Below, piece by piece: positions 25,491-33,607 of a stretch of 64,000 nt of DNA (position 1 is the stretch's first letter; the number at the start of each line of letters is the position of its first letter). The stretch covers positions 172,717-236,716 of the forward strand of contig NZ_JOID01000006.1 in assembly GCF_000719865.1 (NCBI RefSeq), in the 5' to 3' direction. Both the position numbers and the translations under genes were made by a program. The stretch comes from Streptomyces albus subsp. albus. Its GTDB lineage: Bacteria; Actinomycetota; Actinomycetes; Streptomycetales; Streptomycetaceae. Under the pieces are notes generated by a model, which saw only the letters and a list, made by a program, of their open reading frames with translations, was not told the origin of the DNA and did no database searches.

Positions 25491-25528
25491 GCGGGAATCG
25501 CCGTCCTTCAGGGCGGCGAGGATGTCAA
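25391..25528 (+). ncRNA. Putative guide RNA (reRNA/omega RNA) at the right end of the IS
   Basis: In IS200/IS605 elements the 3' part of tnpB and the right end are transcribed as a guide RNA whose 3' guide is the flanking DNA. Here the right end folds into a hairpin (CGCCGTCC-TTCA-GGGCGGCG, 25499-25518) shortly before the boundary at 25528. The guide would then be the first bases of the truncated toxin gene. The 5' limit is only a guess. Confidence 0.5.
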
Positions 25529-27601
25529 TGGACCAAGAGCTTCTTCTGGGACGGCCTGGTCGTCGACAACATCTGGGGCGGCCTCAAGAGCCTGGGCACC
25601 CTGTTCGGCACCGAGGGCGCGGACGCGGCCGGGGACGCCTGGGGCCACCTGGGGGACGTGCTCAGCGGCATCGGCCAGTACACCATCGCGCCGTTCGACG
25701 CGCTCATGGACTGGGCGATCGGCCCGGACGAGGAGAGCGAGACCGAGGTCCGGCAGAAGCAGGCCGCCAAGGACTTCGCCAAGGGCCTGGTCGCCTGGGA
25801 CATGTGGGGCGAGAATCCCGCCCGCGCCGCGTCAACCGTCGTCTTCAACGGCCTGACGATCGGCGCCGGATCACTGGCCGCCAAGGGCGCGGCCGACGCC
25901 GGTGCCGCCGCCAAGGTCGCCGGCGCCGCCGGCAAGGTCGGCGTGTACCTCGACCCGGTCTCGGCAGTCCTGACGCTGGGCGGCAAAGCGGCCGGCGCAA
26001 TGCCGAAGCTCTCCGAGGTGACGACGGGAGTCCGCGCCGGCGTCGAGGCCACGGCGGACGCGCAACGCGTGAGCAGCGTGATGGAGCTCCCCAACGGCTC
26101 CAAACTCATCGTCGAGGACGGCCGGTTCATCCCCGTCGACAAGCACGGCAACGTCCATACCCAGCCGCCGCGCCAGGAACTGGCCGCCGGCGCGCAGCGG
26201 GCCACACCGGAGCGGACACCGGCCCGGGACCGGGAACTCGCCGCTGTCGGCGCGACCTCACGCATCCCGGACGCCACCGCCCACACGGGGCAGAACCTCC
26301 CCCCGCGGGCCGGCCACGAGCCTCCGCCCGGCACCGGCACCGGCGCCGCCGGCGGCGCCGGAGACGTCCCCGGCGGCGGCACGGGTCACACCCCCGGCGG
26401 GGCCGGGGCCGCGCATGCCGCCGGTCCGGAGGCCTCCGCGTCACGTACGGGCACGGGTGGCAGCGGGCAGGTCGGCAACGGACAAGGCGGCAACGGTGGT
26501 GGTGCCCCCGGCTCCGGCGGTCATGGGGGAGGCGGCGCGGACGATCTCGGCCGGGCCGGCCACGACGCGGCCGGCGGACACACGGCCGGCCACGACAGCA
26601 CCGGAGACGGAACGCCCGGTGGCGGAACGGCCGGCGGGACGGGGTCCGGGCCGGACAGCGGCGTGCCCGGCCGGTCCCCGGTGGGCCAGCGGCCTCCCTA
26701 CATGCGCGACGGAGCCAACCCGTACGGGCCCCGCGGATCGCTCACGCTGGAGCAGATCGAGGAGATCCAGGTCTACCGCGCCAACAACGAGCCGGGGTAC
26801 CGCGAGCACTACTACAGGAAAGACGGCACGCGTAAACGTCTGGAGGTCTACGACGAGAGCGGCTTCACCCCGCCTCAGCTCACCCGACTGTCGGACGACG
26901 CCCCGTGGATCCGCGCCAAGGACGTTCCGGCACCGCCGAAGCCGCATTTCCTCGATGACGACTACATCAGCGTGGGGGCGGACACCGTCACGAGCAAGGC
27001 ACGGCTCAGAATTCTGGACGAGGCCGCACAGAACCGCCTCTTCGCCATCCAGTTCGACAACATCGTGGCGGACTGGAAGGCCGAGACCGGCAGGGCCCAC
27101 GACGCGCAGGGAACCCTCGACTCGGCCGCGCAATGGGGCGAAGCCAAGGGAGCATTCAAGGAGTCCCACACCGCGATGGGCAGCGCGGCCGAGGAATTCG
27201 GCGAGTCCGCGGCCCGGCACCACTACGTCGCCGAGCGCTACCCGGACTTCACCGAACAGCCGCTCCTCGGTCCGAAGAACGGCAACGACCAGTTCGACCA
27301 GGTCTGGAAGCACGAGGACGGCCGCATCGTCGTCATCGAGGCCAAGAGCAGTCCCGGCACCGAGCTCGGCAGACGCACGCTGCCAGGCGGTCGGCAAGTA
27401 TCGCAGGGCAGCAGGGAGTATTTCCTCGACATCATGGAGGCCATGAAGAGGCGCGGTGAATTCGAGCTTGTGGAGGCCATGGAAATGGCGCTTGAGCAGG
27501 GCAAGTTGGAATACGCCGTCGTCAAGGGTGAGAAAAACGCAGGGACATACACTGGCTACCAGTATCGACGGTTCGACATCAGCAAGGGGACCCTTCCGTG
27601 A
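25529..27601 (+). pseudogene. Polymorphic toxin (T7SS-type) with PD-(D/E)XK nuclease tip, 5' end missing
   Basis: The remaining 690 codons begin in mid-protein right at the IS605 boundary (WTKSFFWDGLVVDN). A helical region with Ala-rich hydrophobic stretches is followed by a long Gly/Pro/His-rich linker (about 26300-26690), then a C-terminal toxin domain after PYGPRGSLTLEQIEEI. The tip contains DQVWKHEDGRIVVIEAKSS, a PD-(D/E)XK nuclease signature. The N-terminal secretion domain expected for WXG/T7SS-type effectors is gone, and the DNA left of the IS belongs to another gene. The stop overlaps the GTG of Imm49. It is unlikely to be secreted now, but the toxin tip is intact, which may explain why the immunity gene persists. 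Confidence 0.8.
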
Positions 27602-28461
27602 CCGTACACATCGCCCGGCATGAACTGCCGGCAGGACCAGAGGCTGAGCGGTTCGCGGAGCGGGCGACCGAGCACTTGCTCAGGGGCATCGACCGTCTTG
27701 AGGAGTCGACGGCGGTGATCGACTCGCTGTTCGGCACGGCGATCATGACGCTGCGCGCCCGTTGCGTCGTTGATCCGCGGGCGGCGGCGGTGGAGACGTG
27801 GGAGGCCGCGGTCAACGCGATGCAGCTCGGCTCGGCGCTGTTCGCCGTGACGGGGGTGAGCGAGGGGACCGTCGAGTGCCGTATCAACCGGAAGGTGCGC
27901 AGCCTTCCGGCCACCGGTCCGATGTCGACGGCGGATGCGGGGAATTGGCTGACGGCGTTCTGGCTGGCGGTGATCTGCCGGGAGCGGCAGCGGATGACGC
28001 AGTTGTGCGAGGTCCCGCTGGAGCGTCTGCGGTCGCCGGAGGGTCAGTACGACGAGTACGTCTACCACTGGGTGGACACGCTGCAGACGTACTGGCTGCG
28101 GCGGCCGGGGCTGGTGGAGAAGCTCACCGCCACGTTCGAGGCCTCCGATCGCTCCGTGGCGCGGGTCGCGCCGAAGGATCTGCTGCAGGGCCTTCTCTAT
28201 CCGCCGATCAACCTCTTCTACCACTTCGTGCGCCGGGACGAGGCGGGCTTCAGTCCCGCCCTGGTGGAGGCGTTGAAGCTGCATCAGGCGTATTGGACGC
28301 TGACCGAGGAGCGGGTCACGGACATCGATGGCAGCATCGCCCTGGGCCCTCTCGCCATCGCGTCCCTGGCCTATGACGGGGAGCTGCCCATCGAGGTGGA
28401 CTCGGAGTATCTGCCCAAGCACCTGCTGCAGCACAGCTGGCTGGGCGAATTCCCCACGTGA
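27598..28461 (+). CDS. Imm49 family immunity protein
   Basis: A 287-residue all-helical protein matching the Imm49 family, which protects against nuclease-type polymorphic toxins. Recognisable segments include GNWLTAFWLAVICRERQRM, the QYDEYVYHWVDTLQTYW helix and PPINLFYHFVRRDE. It starts with GTG inside the stop of the toxin (GTGA, 27598-27601), so the two are translated together. The next ORF starts in the same way inside its own stop. The cognate target is presumably the PD-(D/E)XK tip encoded just upstream. It appears intact. Confidence 0.88.
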   Translation: MTVHIARHELPAGPEAERFAERATEHLLRGIDRLEESTAVIDSLFGTAIMTLRARCVVDPRAAAVETWEAAVNAMQLGSALFAVTGVSEGTVECRINRKVRSLPATGPMSTADAGNWLTAFWLAVICRERQRMTQLCEVPLERLRSPEGQYDEYVYHWVDTLQTYWLRRPGLVEKLTATFEASDRSVARVAPKDLLQGLLYPPINLFYHFVRRDEAGFSPALVEALKLHQAYWTLTEERVTDIDGSIALGPLAIASLAYDGELPIEVDSEYLPKHLLQHSWLGEFPT

Positions 28462-28643
28462 CGACACACCAGCCCAACACGCCCACGGCACCCCGGGGCG
28501 AAGCCATCGCGGGCACTGCGGCCGCCGGGCGGGAGGCTTGGCCGACGACGGTCATGCCGACTGTGGCCTCCTGTCGGCCCGTCCGGACCGCCCCAGCTGC
28601 TGCCGCCACCGCTGCCGAAGCCGAGGACACCGCGCGCCCGTGA
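28458..28643 (+). CDS. Small ORF between Imm49 and DUF6177
   Basis: A 61-residue frame rich in Ala, Thr and Pro with no recognised domain. Its main support is position: it starts with GTG overlapping the Imm49 stop (28458-28461) and ends in a stop overlapping the GTG of DUF6177 (28640-28643). Two exact GTGA overlaps make a real coupled gene likely, although the composition is low-complexity. It may serve mainly to relay translation or be the remnant of a larger secretion-related protein. Confidence 0.55.
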   Translation: MTTHQPNTPTAPRGEAIAGTAAAGREAWPTTVMPTVASCRPVRTAPAAAATAAEAEDTARP

Positions 28644-30052
28644 CCAAGGACGTCATCGCCCTCACCCCGAAGATGCCGGACCTGCGCACCCTGCTGGCAG
28701 GCCTCCACGCCGGCGGCCCCGACCTGGGGGTGAACACCCTGGCCGACGGAGCCGTCGTCCAGCTCTGCGCCGCCGACGGCCGCCCCCTGGTCTCCGTCGA
28801 AGCGCCGCTCCTCATTCAGGTCCCCGGCGAGACGGACCGCCTCCTGGGAGCCGGAGCGGGCAGCGGCCTCCCGGCCGGTCCGGTGTGGTGGACGGAAGCC
28901 CGCGCCTCCACCGCCGTCGCCGAGGGCGGCCGGCTGGCGGGCTCCTTCGCCGGCCGCCTCGCCCACGTCCTCGACGGCGCGGTGTGGCCGCCGGAGGCCG
29001 CCTGCACCGAGGTCGTACCGCTCAGCTCCGACATCACCGCGATCCCCGTACCGCCCACCTCCGTTCCGGCGGTCGACGTCCTCACCACGCGGGCCGCCGT
29101 GGTCATCCAGGACCGTCCCGTGGTCGCCATGACGAGCTGGCTCTCCGATGCCCTCCGCAGCGTGACGGCCGGTGACCGCGCCCTGCAGATCGTCACCCAG
29201 CCCACCACACGCCTCACGCTGCCCACCCGCACCGCTCTGCGCGGCCACCCCAACCGCTGGGTCGTCCAGGACCGGGACAACGGCTACTACGACGGCCTCT
29301 CCGGCGCCCGGCTCCACTGGCACGGCGGCATCTTCACCCCCCTCACCGACGCCGACGGCAACACCTCCCTCGCCGAGGCCTTCACACACCCCGCCGACAC
29401 CGGTGAACGCCAGCTCATCCTCTCCCTGCACACCCGCCGCCCCGCCGACGCAAACCTCGTTCTGGGCACCGCCCTGGAAACCGCCTGGCAGCACCTCACC
29501 GGCAGCGCCCCGGCCGGCTGGAGCACCGCCGAACCCGTCAACCTCCCCTGGTCCACCCGCCGCCTGACCGACTTCGCCCGCGGCCGGGCACCCCGCCCCA
29601 CCTGGCTGATCGTCATCGGCCGCCCCGACCGCCCGGCCCTGGCCACCCTGCGCGTCACCCGCACGCCTGGCGGAGTCGAGGAGGAGGTCACCCTCACCCT
29701 CGGCTACGGCAAGGACGAGACTCCACCGCTGGACGCCCTCGAACCGCTGGCCGCGGCACTGGTCACCGAGCACGGCCTGACCACCCTGGTCACCTCACTG
29801 CGCACCGCCCGCCGCGACCTGTCCGTCCCCCCGCACTTCGAACCCCCGCCCATCCCTGTCTCCTTCACCCTCGGCCCCGACGAGACCGCGCGCATCGGGG
29901 ACGCCCACCCTCTCCACGAACCCCTCGACCTCACCCCCACCCAACTCGGCCCCACAGCCCGCCCCGGCCTTCACTACCACCTCGGCGACGGCACCGACCC
30001 CCACACCTGGAGCGCTCTCCAGCACCTCACCCAGCGCCTCAAACCGGCCTGA
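28640..30052 (+). CDS. DUF6177 family protein
   Basis: A 470-residue protein of the DUF6177 family, found in Streptomyces next to putative T7SS effectors and their immunity genes. There is no signal peptide or membrane segment. Readable landmarks are VVIQDRPVVAMTSWLSDALR, NRWVVQDRDNGYYDGLSGA and a C-terminal domain from PVSFTLGPDE to the end. The GTG start overlaps the preceding stop. By context it probably assists export or handling of the effector; the biochemical role is not known. Confidence 0.82.
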   Translation: MTKDVIALTPKMPDLRTLLAGLHAGGPDLGVNTLADGAVVQLCAADGRPLVSVEAPLLIQVPGETDRLLGAGAGSGLPAGPVWWTEARASTAVAEGGRLAGSFAGRLAHVLDGAVWPPEAACTEVVPLSSDITAIPVPPTSVPAVDVLTTRAAVVIQDRPVVAMTSWLSDALRSVTAGDRALQIVTQPTTRLTLPTRTALRGHPNRWVVQDRDNGYYDGLSGARLHWHGGIFTPLTDADGNTSLAEAFTHPADTGERQLILSLHTRRPADANLVLGTALETAWQHLTGSAPAGWSTAEPVNLPWSTRRLTDFARGRAPRPTWLIVIGRPDRPALATLRVTRTPGGVEEEVTLTLGYGKDETPPLDALEPLAAALVTEHGLTTLVTSLRTARRDLSVPPHFEPPPIPVSFTLGPDETARIGDAHPLHEPLDLTPTQLGPTARPGLHYHLGDGTDPHTWSALQHLTQRLKPA

Positions 30053-30148
30053 CACGTCTCTGAACCCCGTCACGCCAACTCGAGTGCAACTGAATTTGTC
30101 GAAGTAGACTTAGCCGAATACCGTCGCAGTGGGGTGTAAGGAGGGCTG

Positions 30149-31654
30149 GTGAACAAGAGCCTGCCGGTCAAGCCGGACGACGTGGTCGACCGAGACCGGG
30201 AGTGGGATCTGCTCGCGGAGTTCCTCACCGATCCGGACCCGGCGATGCGGCTCGGAATCGTGTCCGGACGGCGACGGCACGGGAAGTCGTACCTTCTGCA
30301 GGCCCTTTCCGAGCAGGTCGGCGGTTTGTACATCACGGCGATTCGTGAGGAAGGACGGCTGCCCGCCATCCAGCGGTTCAGTGACGCGGTCGCCACCCAC
30401 GCCGGCCTGAGACCGGGAAGCCTGCGTCTGACCGACTGGCGCGACGTCCTGTCCAACGCGCTTGACGTGACCACGCGTTCACCGCACCCGCTCCTGGTGA
30501 TCGACGAATTGCCGTATCTGCTCCAGCACTCACCCGAGATCCCGGGACTGCTCCAGCAGCTCTACGACGAGCGCCAGCGGGGCGCCCGGCCCGGTGCCGG
30601 ACCGGGGCCGCGGCTGATCCTGTGCGGTTCCGCCATGAGCGTCATGCACGAACTGCTCTCCGGGACCAAACCGCTGCGGGGACGCGCCGTGGTCGATCTG
30701 CGGCTGGGCGCCTTCGACTACCGGGCCGCCCGGGACTTCTGGCACATCGCCGAGCCACTGACCGCCCTGAAGGTGCACGCGCTCCTCGGCGGGGCCCCCG
30801 GCTACCGGCCGGTGGCCGCCCGACCGCACCCGGACGACGGCTTCGCCACCTGGCTCACCCGGACACTGCTCGACCCGGGACGGGCGGTGTACTCGCGCAC
30901 CGAGACCGAATACCTCCTGCGAGAGGACCCGAGGATCACGCAGCACACGCTGTACTACGACGTCCTCACCGCGATCGCGCAGGGCGCCACCACCCCCAGC
31001 AAGATCGGCGCAGCCCTGGAGCGCCCGCGCAACGCCGTCGCCCACCCCCTCGGAGTGCTGGAATCCACCGGATACATCCGGCGGGAGACGGACATGCTCC
31101 GCGCCAGGCACCCCGTCATCACCCTCGCCGACCCCGTCATCCGCTTCAACCAACTCATCACCCTCCCGCAGGCCGCCGCCGTGGAGCAGGGCTTCGCCGA
31201 GCAGGTCTGGCAGCAGGCCGCCCCGACCTTCAACTCCAAGATCCTCGGACCGCACTTCGAGGACCTGGCCCGCGACTTCACCCGCCGCTACGCCCACACC
31301 CTGCTGCCCGGCGGACTCCCCGGCCCGGTCGGCACCACCGAGGTCGCCGACCAAGCCGCCCGGACGAAGCACGAAGTCGACGTCATCGCCCTGGCCGCCG
31401 GCGAGCGCCCGCAGGCTCCCCGCGCACGCATCGCGCTGCTGGGCGAGGCCAAGGCGACCGCTGCCCGCCGGGGAACCGGTGACCTGGAGCGCCTGGAACG
31501 CATCCGCACCCTGCTCACGGACCAGGGGTACGACACCACTGCCACCACGCTGGCCCTGTACTCACTGCACGGCTTCCACCCCGACCTGGTCGACTTGGCC
31601 GACCACCGTGACGACCTCCTCCTGGTCGACCTGCCCACCCTCTACGGCAGCTGA
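30149..31654 (+). CDS. AAA-type ATPase with C-terminal PD-(D/E)XK-like domain
   Basis: A 501-residue ATPase of the archaeal-type AAA/DUF234 class. Walker A is GRRRHGKSYLL (Lys46), Walker B is LLVIDELPYLL (Asp119, Glu120), and sensor-like GSAMSVMHELL follows. A winged-helix region (TPSKIGAALERPRNAVAHPL) precedes a C-terminal nuclease-like motif (HEVDVIALA then ALLGEAKAT). The GTG start has AAGGAGGG upstream, and a relatively AT-rich stretch at 30090-30125 may hold the promoter. Proteins of this class are often in mobile or defence-related regions. No partner gene is adjacent. Activity on DNA is inferred from the motif only. Confidence 0.82.
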   Translation: MNKSLPVKPDDVVDRDREWDLLAEFLTDPDPAMRLGIVSGRRRHGKSYLLQALSEQVGGLYITAIREEGRLPAIQRFSDAVATHAGLRPGSLRLTDWRDVLSNALDVTTRSPHPLLVIDELPYLLQHSPEIPGLLQQLYDERQRGARPGAGPGPRLILCGSAMSVMHELLSGTKPLRGRAVVDLRLGAFDYRAARDFWHIAEPLTALKVHALLGGAPGYRPVAARPHPDDGFATWLTRTLLDPGRAVYSRTETEYLLREDPRITQHTLYYDVLTAIAQGATTPSKIGAALERPRNAVAHPLGVLESTGYIRRETDMLRARHPVITLADPVIRFNQLITLPQAAAVEQGFAEQVWQQAAPTFNSKILGPHFEDLARDFTRRYAHTLLPGGLPGPVGTTEVADQAARTKHEVDVIALAAGERPQAPRARIALLGEAKATAARRGTGDLERLERIRTLLTDQGYDTTATTLALYSLHGFHPDLVDLADHRDDLLLVDLPTLYGS

Positions 31655-31803
31655 CCGGAGCCGCACATCTCCGGACGAGGCAAGCCAGGATGCCTCCCGG
31701 AGACCGCAAGGGCCGTCGGCGGAGGTTCGCACTGCACAGTGCTGGAGGGTTGGGGTGGAGCCCCGGGGAGCAGCGGGCCCAGTCCACCGCCCGGGCCCGC
31801 AGA

Positions 31804-31891
31804 GGACCATCTCCGCGTGCGCGGGGAACAGATGGTCGAACAGGACACCCTCACCCTGCGCACGGGACCATCCCCGCTGCGCGGGGAGCCG
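31804..31891 (+). CRISPR. Two-repeat CRISPR-like remnant, type I-E style
   Basis: Repeat 1 (31804-31831, 28 bp) contains CTCCGCGTGCGCGGGGAACA. Repeat 2 (31865-31891, 27 bp, one base missing) contains TCCCCGCTGCGCGGGGAG. Both begin GGACCAT/GGACCA. The spacer 31832-31864 is exactly 33 bp. A third, more damaged copy of the 3' half may end at 31773. Length, internal GC palindrome and 61-bp period match type I-E arrays of actinobacteria. No cas gene was found. In the usual I-E orientation the transcript would come from the minus strand. Confidence 0.7.
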
Positions 31892-32119
31892 CATCCTCGT
31901 CGTCCAGCTCGGCGAACGACTGCCCCTCAAAGCTGATCCGGCCTCGGGACGGAGGCAGGACTCCCGCCAGGCAGTAGAGCAACGACGACTTCCCGGAACC
32001 ACTGGCCCCGGTGATCGCCGCGACCTCACCGCGGGCGAGCGCGAGATGCGCGTCGCGCACGGCTGGTGTGGAGCCGTAGGAGAACTCGACACCGCTCGCG
32101 GAGAGGATGTGTGACGTGT
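31892..32119 (-). pseudogene. 5' fragment of an ABC transporter ATP-binding gene
   Basis: On the minus strand a frame reads TSHILSASGVEFSYGSTPAV then RDAHLALARGEVAAITGASG with Walker A GASGSGKSSLL, and ends in PPSRGRISFEGQSFAELDDE. This is the first third of an ATPase of the LolD/MacB type (lipoprotein or antibiotic export). The similarity stops at 31892, exactly where the second CRISPR-like repeat begins; beyond it the frame runs to a stop at 31851 in unrelated sequence. No signature motif or Walker B remains, so it cannot be functional. Confidence 0.8.
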
Positions 32120-32290
32120 TGGACGTACTGGTACCGATCGTGTCCCCCGAAGGCCGGAGGGCCCCGGCGGGTCAGACCGGGGGGCCCCAAGGTCGTTCCA
32201 TGACTGGCGGTGTGTCACCCATCAGTTTGGCTTTCACCCTTGTGCGCCAAGTAGTTGAAATTGACCGAGAGTCCGCCTGCTCATCGCTGG

Positions 32291-32893
32291 TCATGCCGGA
32301 CCCTGAGCCCGGGGCGGTGGGGTGCTGCCCGGGCCCAGGACGTCGGCCAGCATCGCGGTGACCGGCTCGCGGGTTTCCTCTTGCACCGCCGGGTCCTTGA
32401 TGGAGCGCCACAGGGCGTAGGTGCGCCTGGCGGAGAGGCGGGTCTGTGGGTCGGTGGCGCCCGCTGTGGTCAGGTACAGGCCGGTGACGTGGAGGTACCA
32501 GCGGGTGGCGGTGCCCGGGTCGTCGGCGAGGTGGGCCAGGTGGGCGCGGACCTCGCGGATGTGGATGGTGTGCGGGTGGGTCTGCCCGTGGGCGCGGGTG
32601 ATCTCGTCGTCCAGCCTCTCGGCTCGCTCCTGGGCCGAGGTAAGGTCTCCGCGTTCCGCGGCGGCCGTGATGGCGGCCAGTTGGTCCCGTACGGATTCCG
32701 GGACGGCGGTGGACGCGGGCCCGGCCGCTGTTTCGGCGGACGCGGGGGCTCCGCCAGGGGCCGGCGCCGGCGGTGCGGGCCGGGTGCCGGTGTCCCAGAA
32801 GTGCGGGGTGACGGTGCCCCAGGGGTGGAACGCGGGGCCGTCCGGTTCCGGCGGGGCTGCCTCGTTCCGCTCGGTGTGAAGGGTGTCCGGCAT
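32291..32893 (-). CDS. Tetratricopeptide-like protein of a transfer-type cluster
   Basis: A 200-residue cytoplasmic protein. The N-terminal 70 residues are Pro/Ala-rich and the rest is helical with TPR-like periodicity (VRDQLAAITAAAERGDLTSA, then HPHTIHIREVRAHLAHLADD). Its ATG overlaps the stop of the M23 gene by one base (TGATG at 32891-32895), so it is the second gene of an operon. Similar proteins accompany M23 peptidases and ParA-like ATPases in Streptomyces integrative or conjugative clusters. The function is unknown. Confidence 0.7.
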   Translation of the reverse strand: MPDTLHTERNEAAPPEPDGPAFHPWGTVTPHFWDTGTRPAPPAPAPGGAPASAETAAGPASTAVPESVRDQLAAITAAAERGDLTSAQERAERLDDEITRAHGQTHPHTIHIREVRAHLAHLADDPGTATRWYLHVTGLYLTTAGATDPQTRLSARRTYALWRSIKDPAVQEETREPVTAMLADVLGPGSTPPPRAQGPA

Positions 32894-33393
32894 CAGACCT
32901 CCAGTCCGTGGTGGCGCAGGTAGGGGATCGGGTCGATATCGGAGCCGTACTCCGGGGTGGTGCGGATCTCGAAGTGCAGGTGCGGGCCAGAGGAGTTGCC
33001 CGTGGAACCCGAGCGGGCGATCCGCCGGCCGCCGTCGACGCTCTGTCCCGGGCGCACGTTCAGCTGTGACAGGTGGGTGTACTGGCTGTACATGCCGTCC
33101 GGGGGGCGGATGACGACCTGCCCGGGTTCGTCCGGAAACCGGATTCCTGCAGCAACTGCGCCGTCGGCACCGCGGCCGGCAGCCCTTCGAGGGAGCGCGC
33201 GGCGGCTTTCCTGGGTCAGCCCCGCGTACTGGGCCGGTACGCCGCCCGGCCCGATCTTCAGAGCTCCGGCCGCGACGAGGGCGGGCTCCTCCTCGTCACT
33301 GAAGGCGGCGAGCAGGAACAGCAGGCCGAGGGCGAGGGTCAGGGGCACGGCGGCCGAGGCCGGGCAGAGCACCGCCCCGCGCTTGACGTCCAA
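32893..33393 (-). pseudogene. SLT-M23 cell-wall hydrolase with a large internal deletion
   Basis: The 166-residue frame has an N-terminal membrane segment (PLTLALGLLFLLAAF), then VPAQYAGLTQE, which resembles the opening of a lytic transglycosylase domain. It jumps almost at once to the second half of an M23 peptidase (QVVIRPPDGMYSQYTHLSQL, then SSGPHLHFEIR). The transglycosylase core and the first zinc-ligand motif (HxxxD) of M23 are missing; only the HLH pair remains. Family members with both domains are about twice this length. TTG start with GGAGGGGG upstream. Probably inactive as an enzyme, although the frame is intact and may still be translated to feed the next gene. Confidence 0.7.
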
Positions 33394-33607
33394 TCCGCCC
33401 CCTCCGCGCGGTGCTTCCGCGCTGACGTGATCCGTTGGTCAGTGGTCACCGGTCGCGTCCGTCCCGTTTACGGCCGTTCGACAGCCCACCGGCTCTCGCG
33501 TCACCCAACGCATGCGTACAGCTACGCAGCGACACTAGACTGTCGCGCGCCGCCGGCTCCCGCGGCGAAGGCGAAGCCGCTCCGCACCCGCACTTTCGGG
33601 GGACACC

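Larger units (their letters stand above)
23745..25528. mobile_element. IS200/IS605-family insertion sequence (tnpA and tnpB divergent)
   Basis: A Y1 HUH transposase and a TnpB nuclease are transcribed divergently from a short central gap. Each end has a hairpin with a TTCA loop: 23749-23768 on the left and 25499-25518 on the right. This family lacks terminal inverted repeats and inserts next to a short target, which fits the absence of a duplication. The right end was placed at GATGTCAA (25521-25528), where the toxin reading begins; the left end could be a few bases either side of 23745. Both proteins look intact. Confidence 0.88.

Noticed and set aside
24353..27601. Apparent giant plus-strand protein joining tnpB DNA to the toxin
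   Set aside because: Within tnpB it is in a wrong frame and reads as Arg/Pro-rich noise; it only becomes meaningful after 25528. The toxin is truncated, not fused.
31804..31891. Reading the GC palindromes as transcription terminators or REP elements
   Set aside because: The repeats recur with a fixed 61-bp period (28 + 33) at three sites, which terminators or REP sequences would not show; CRISPR origin fits better, although not proven.
32143..32192. G/C-rich inverted repeat downstream of the ABC fragment as a terminator
   Set aside because: The arms are unequal in length and pair poorly; not strong enough to list.
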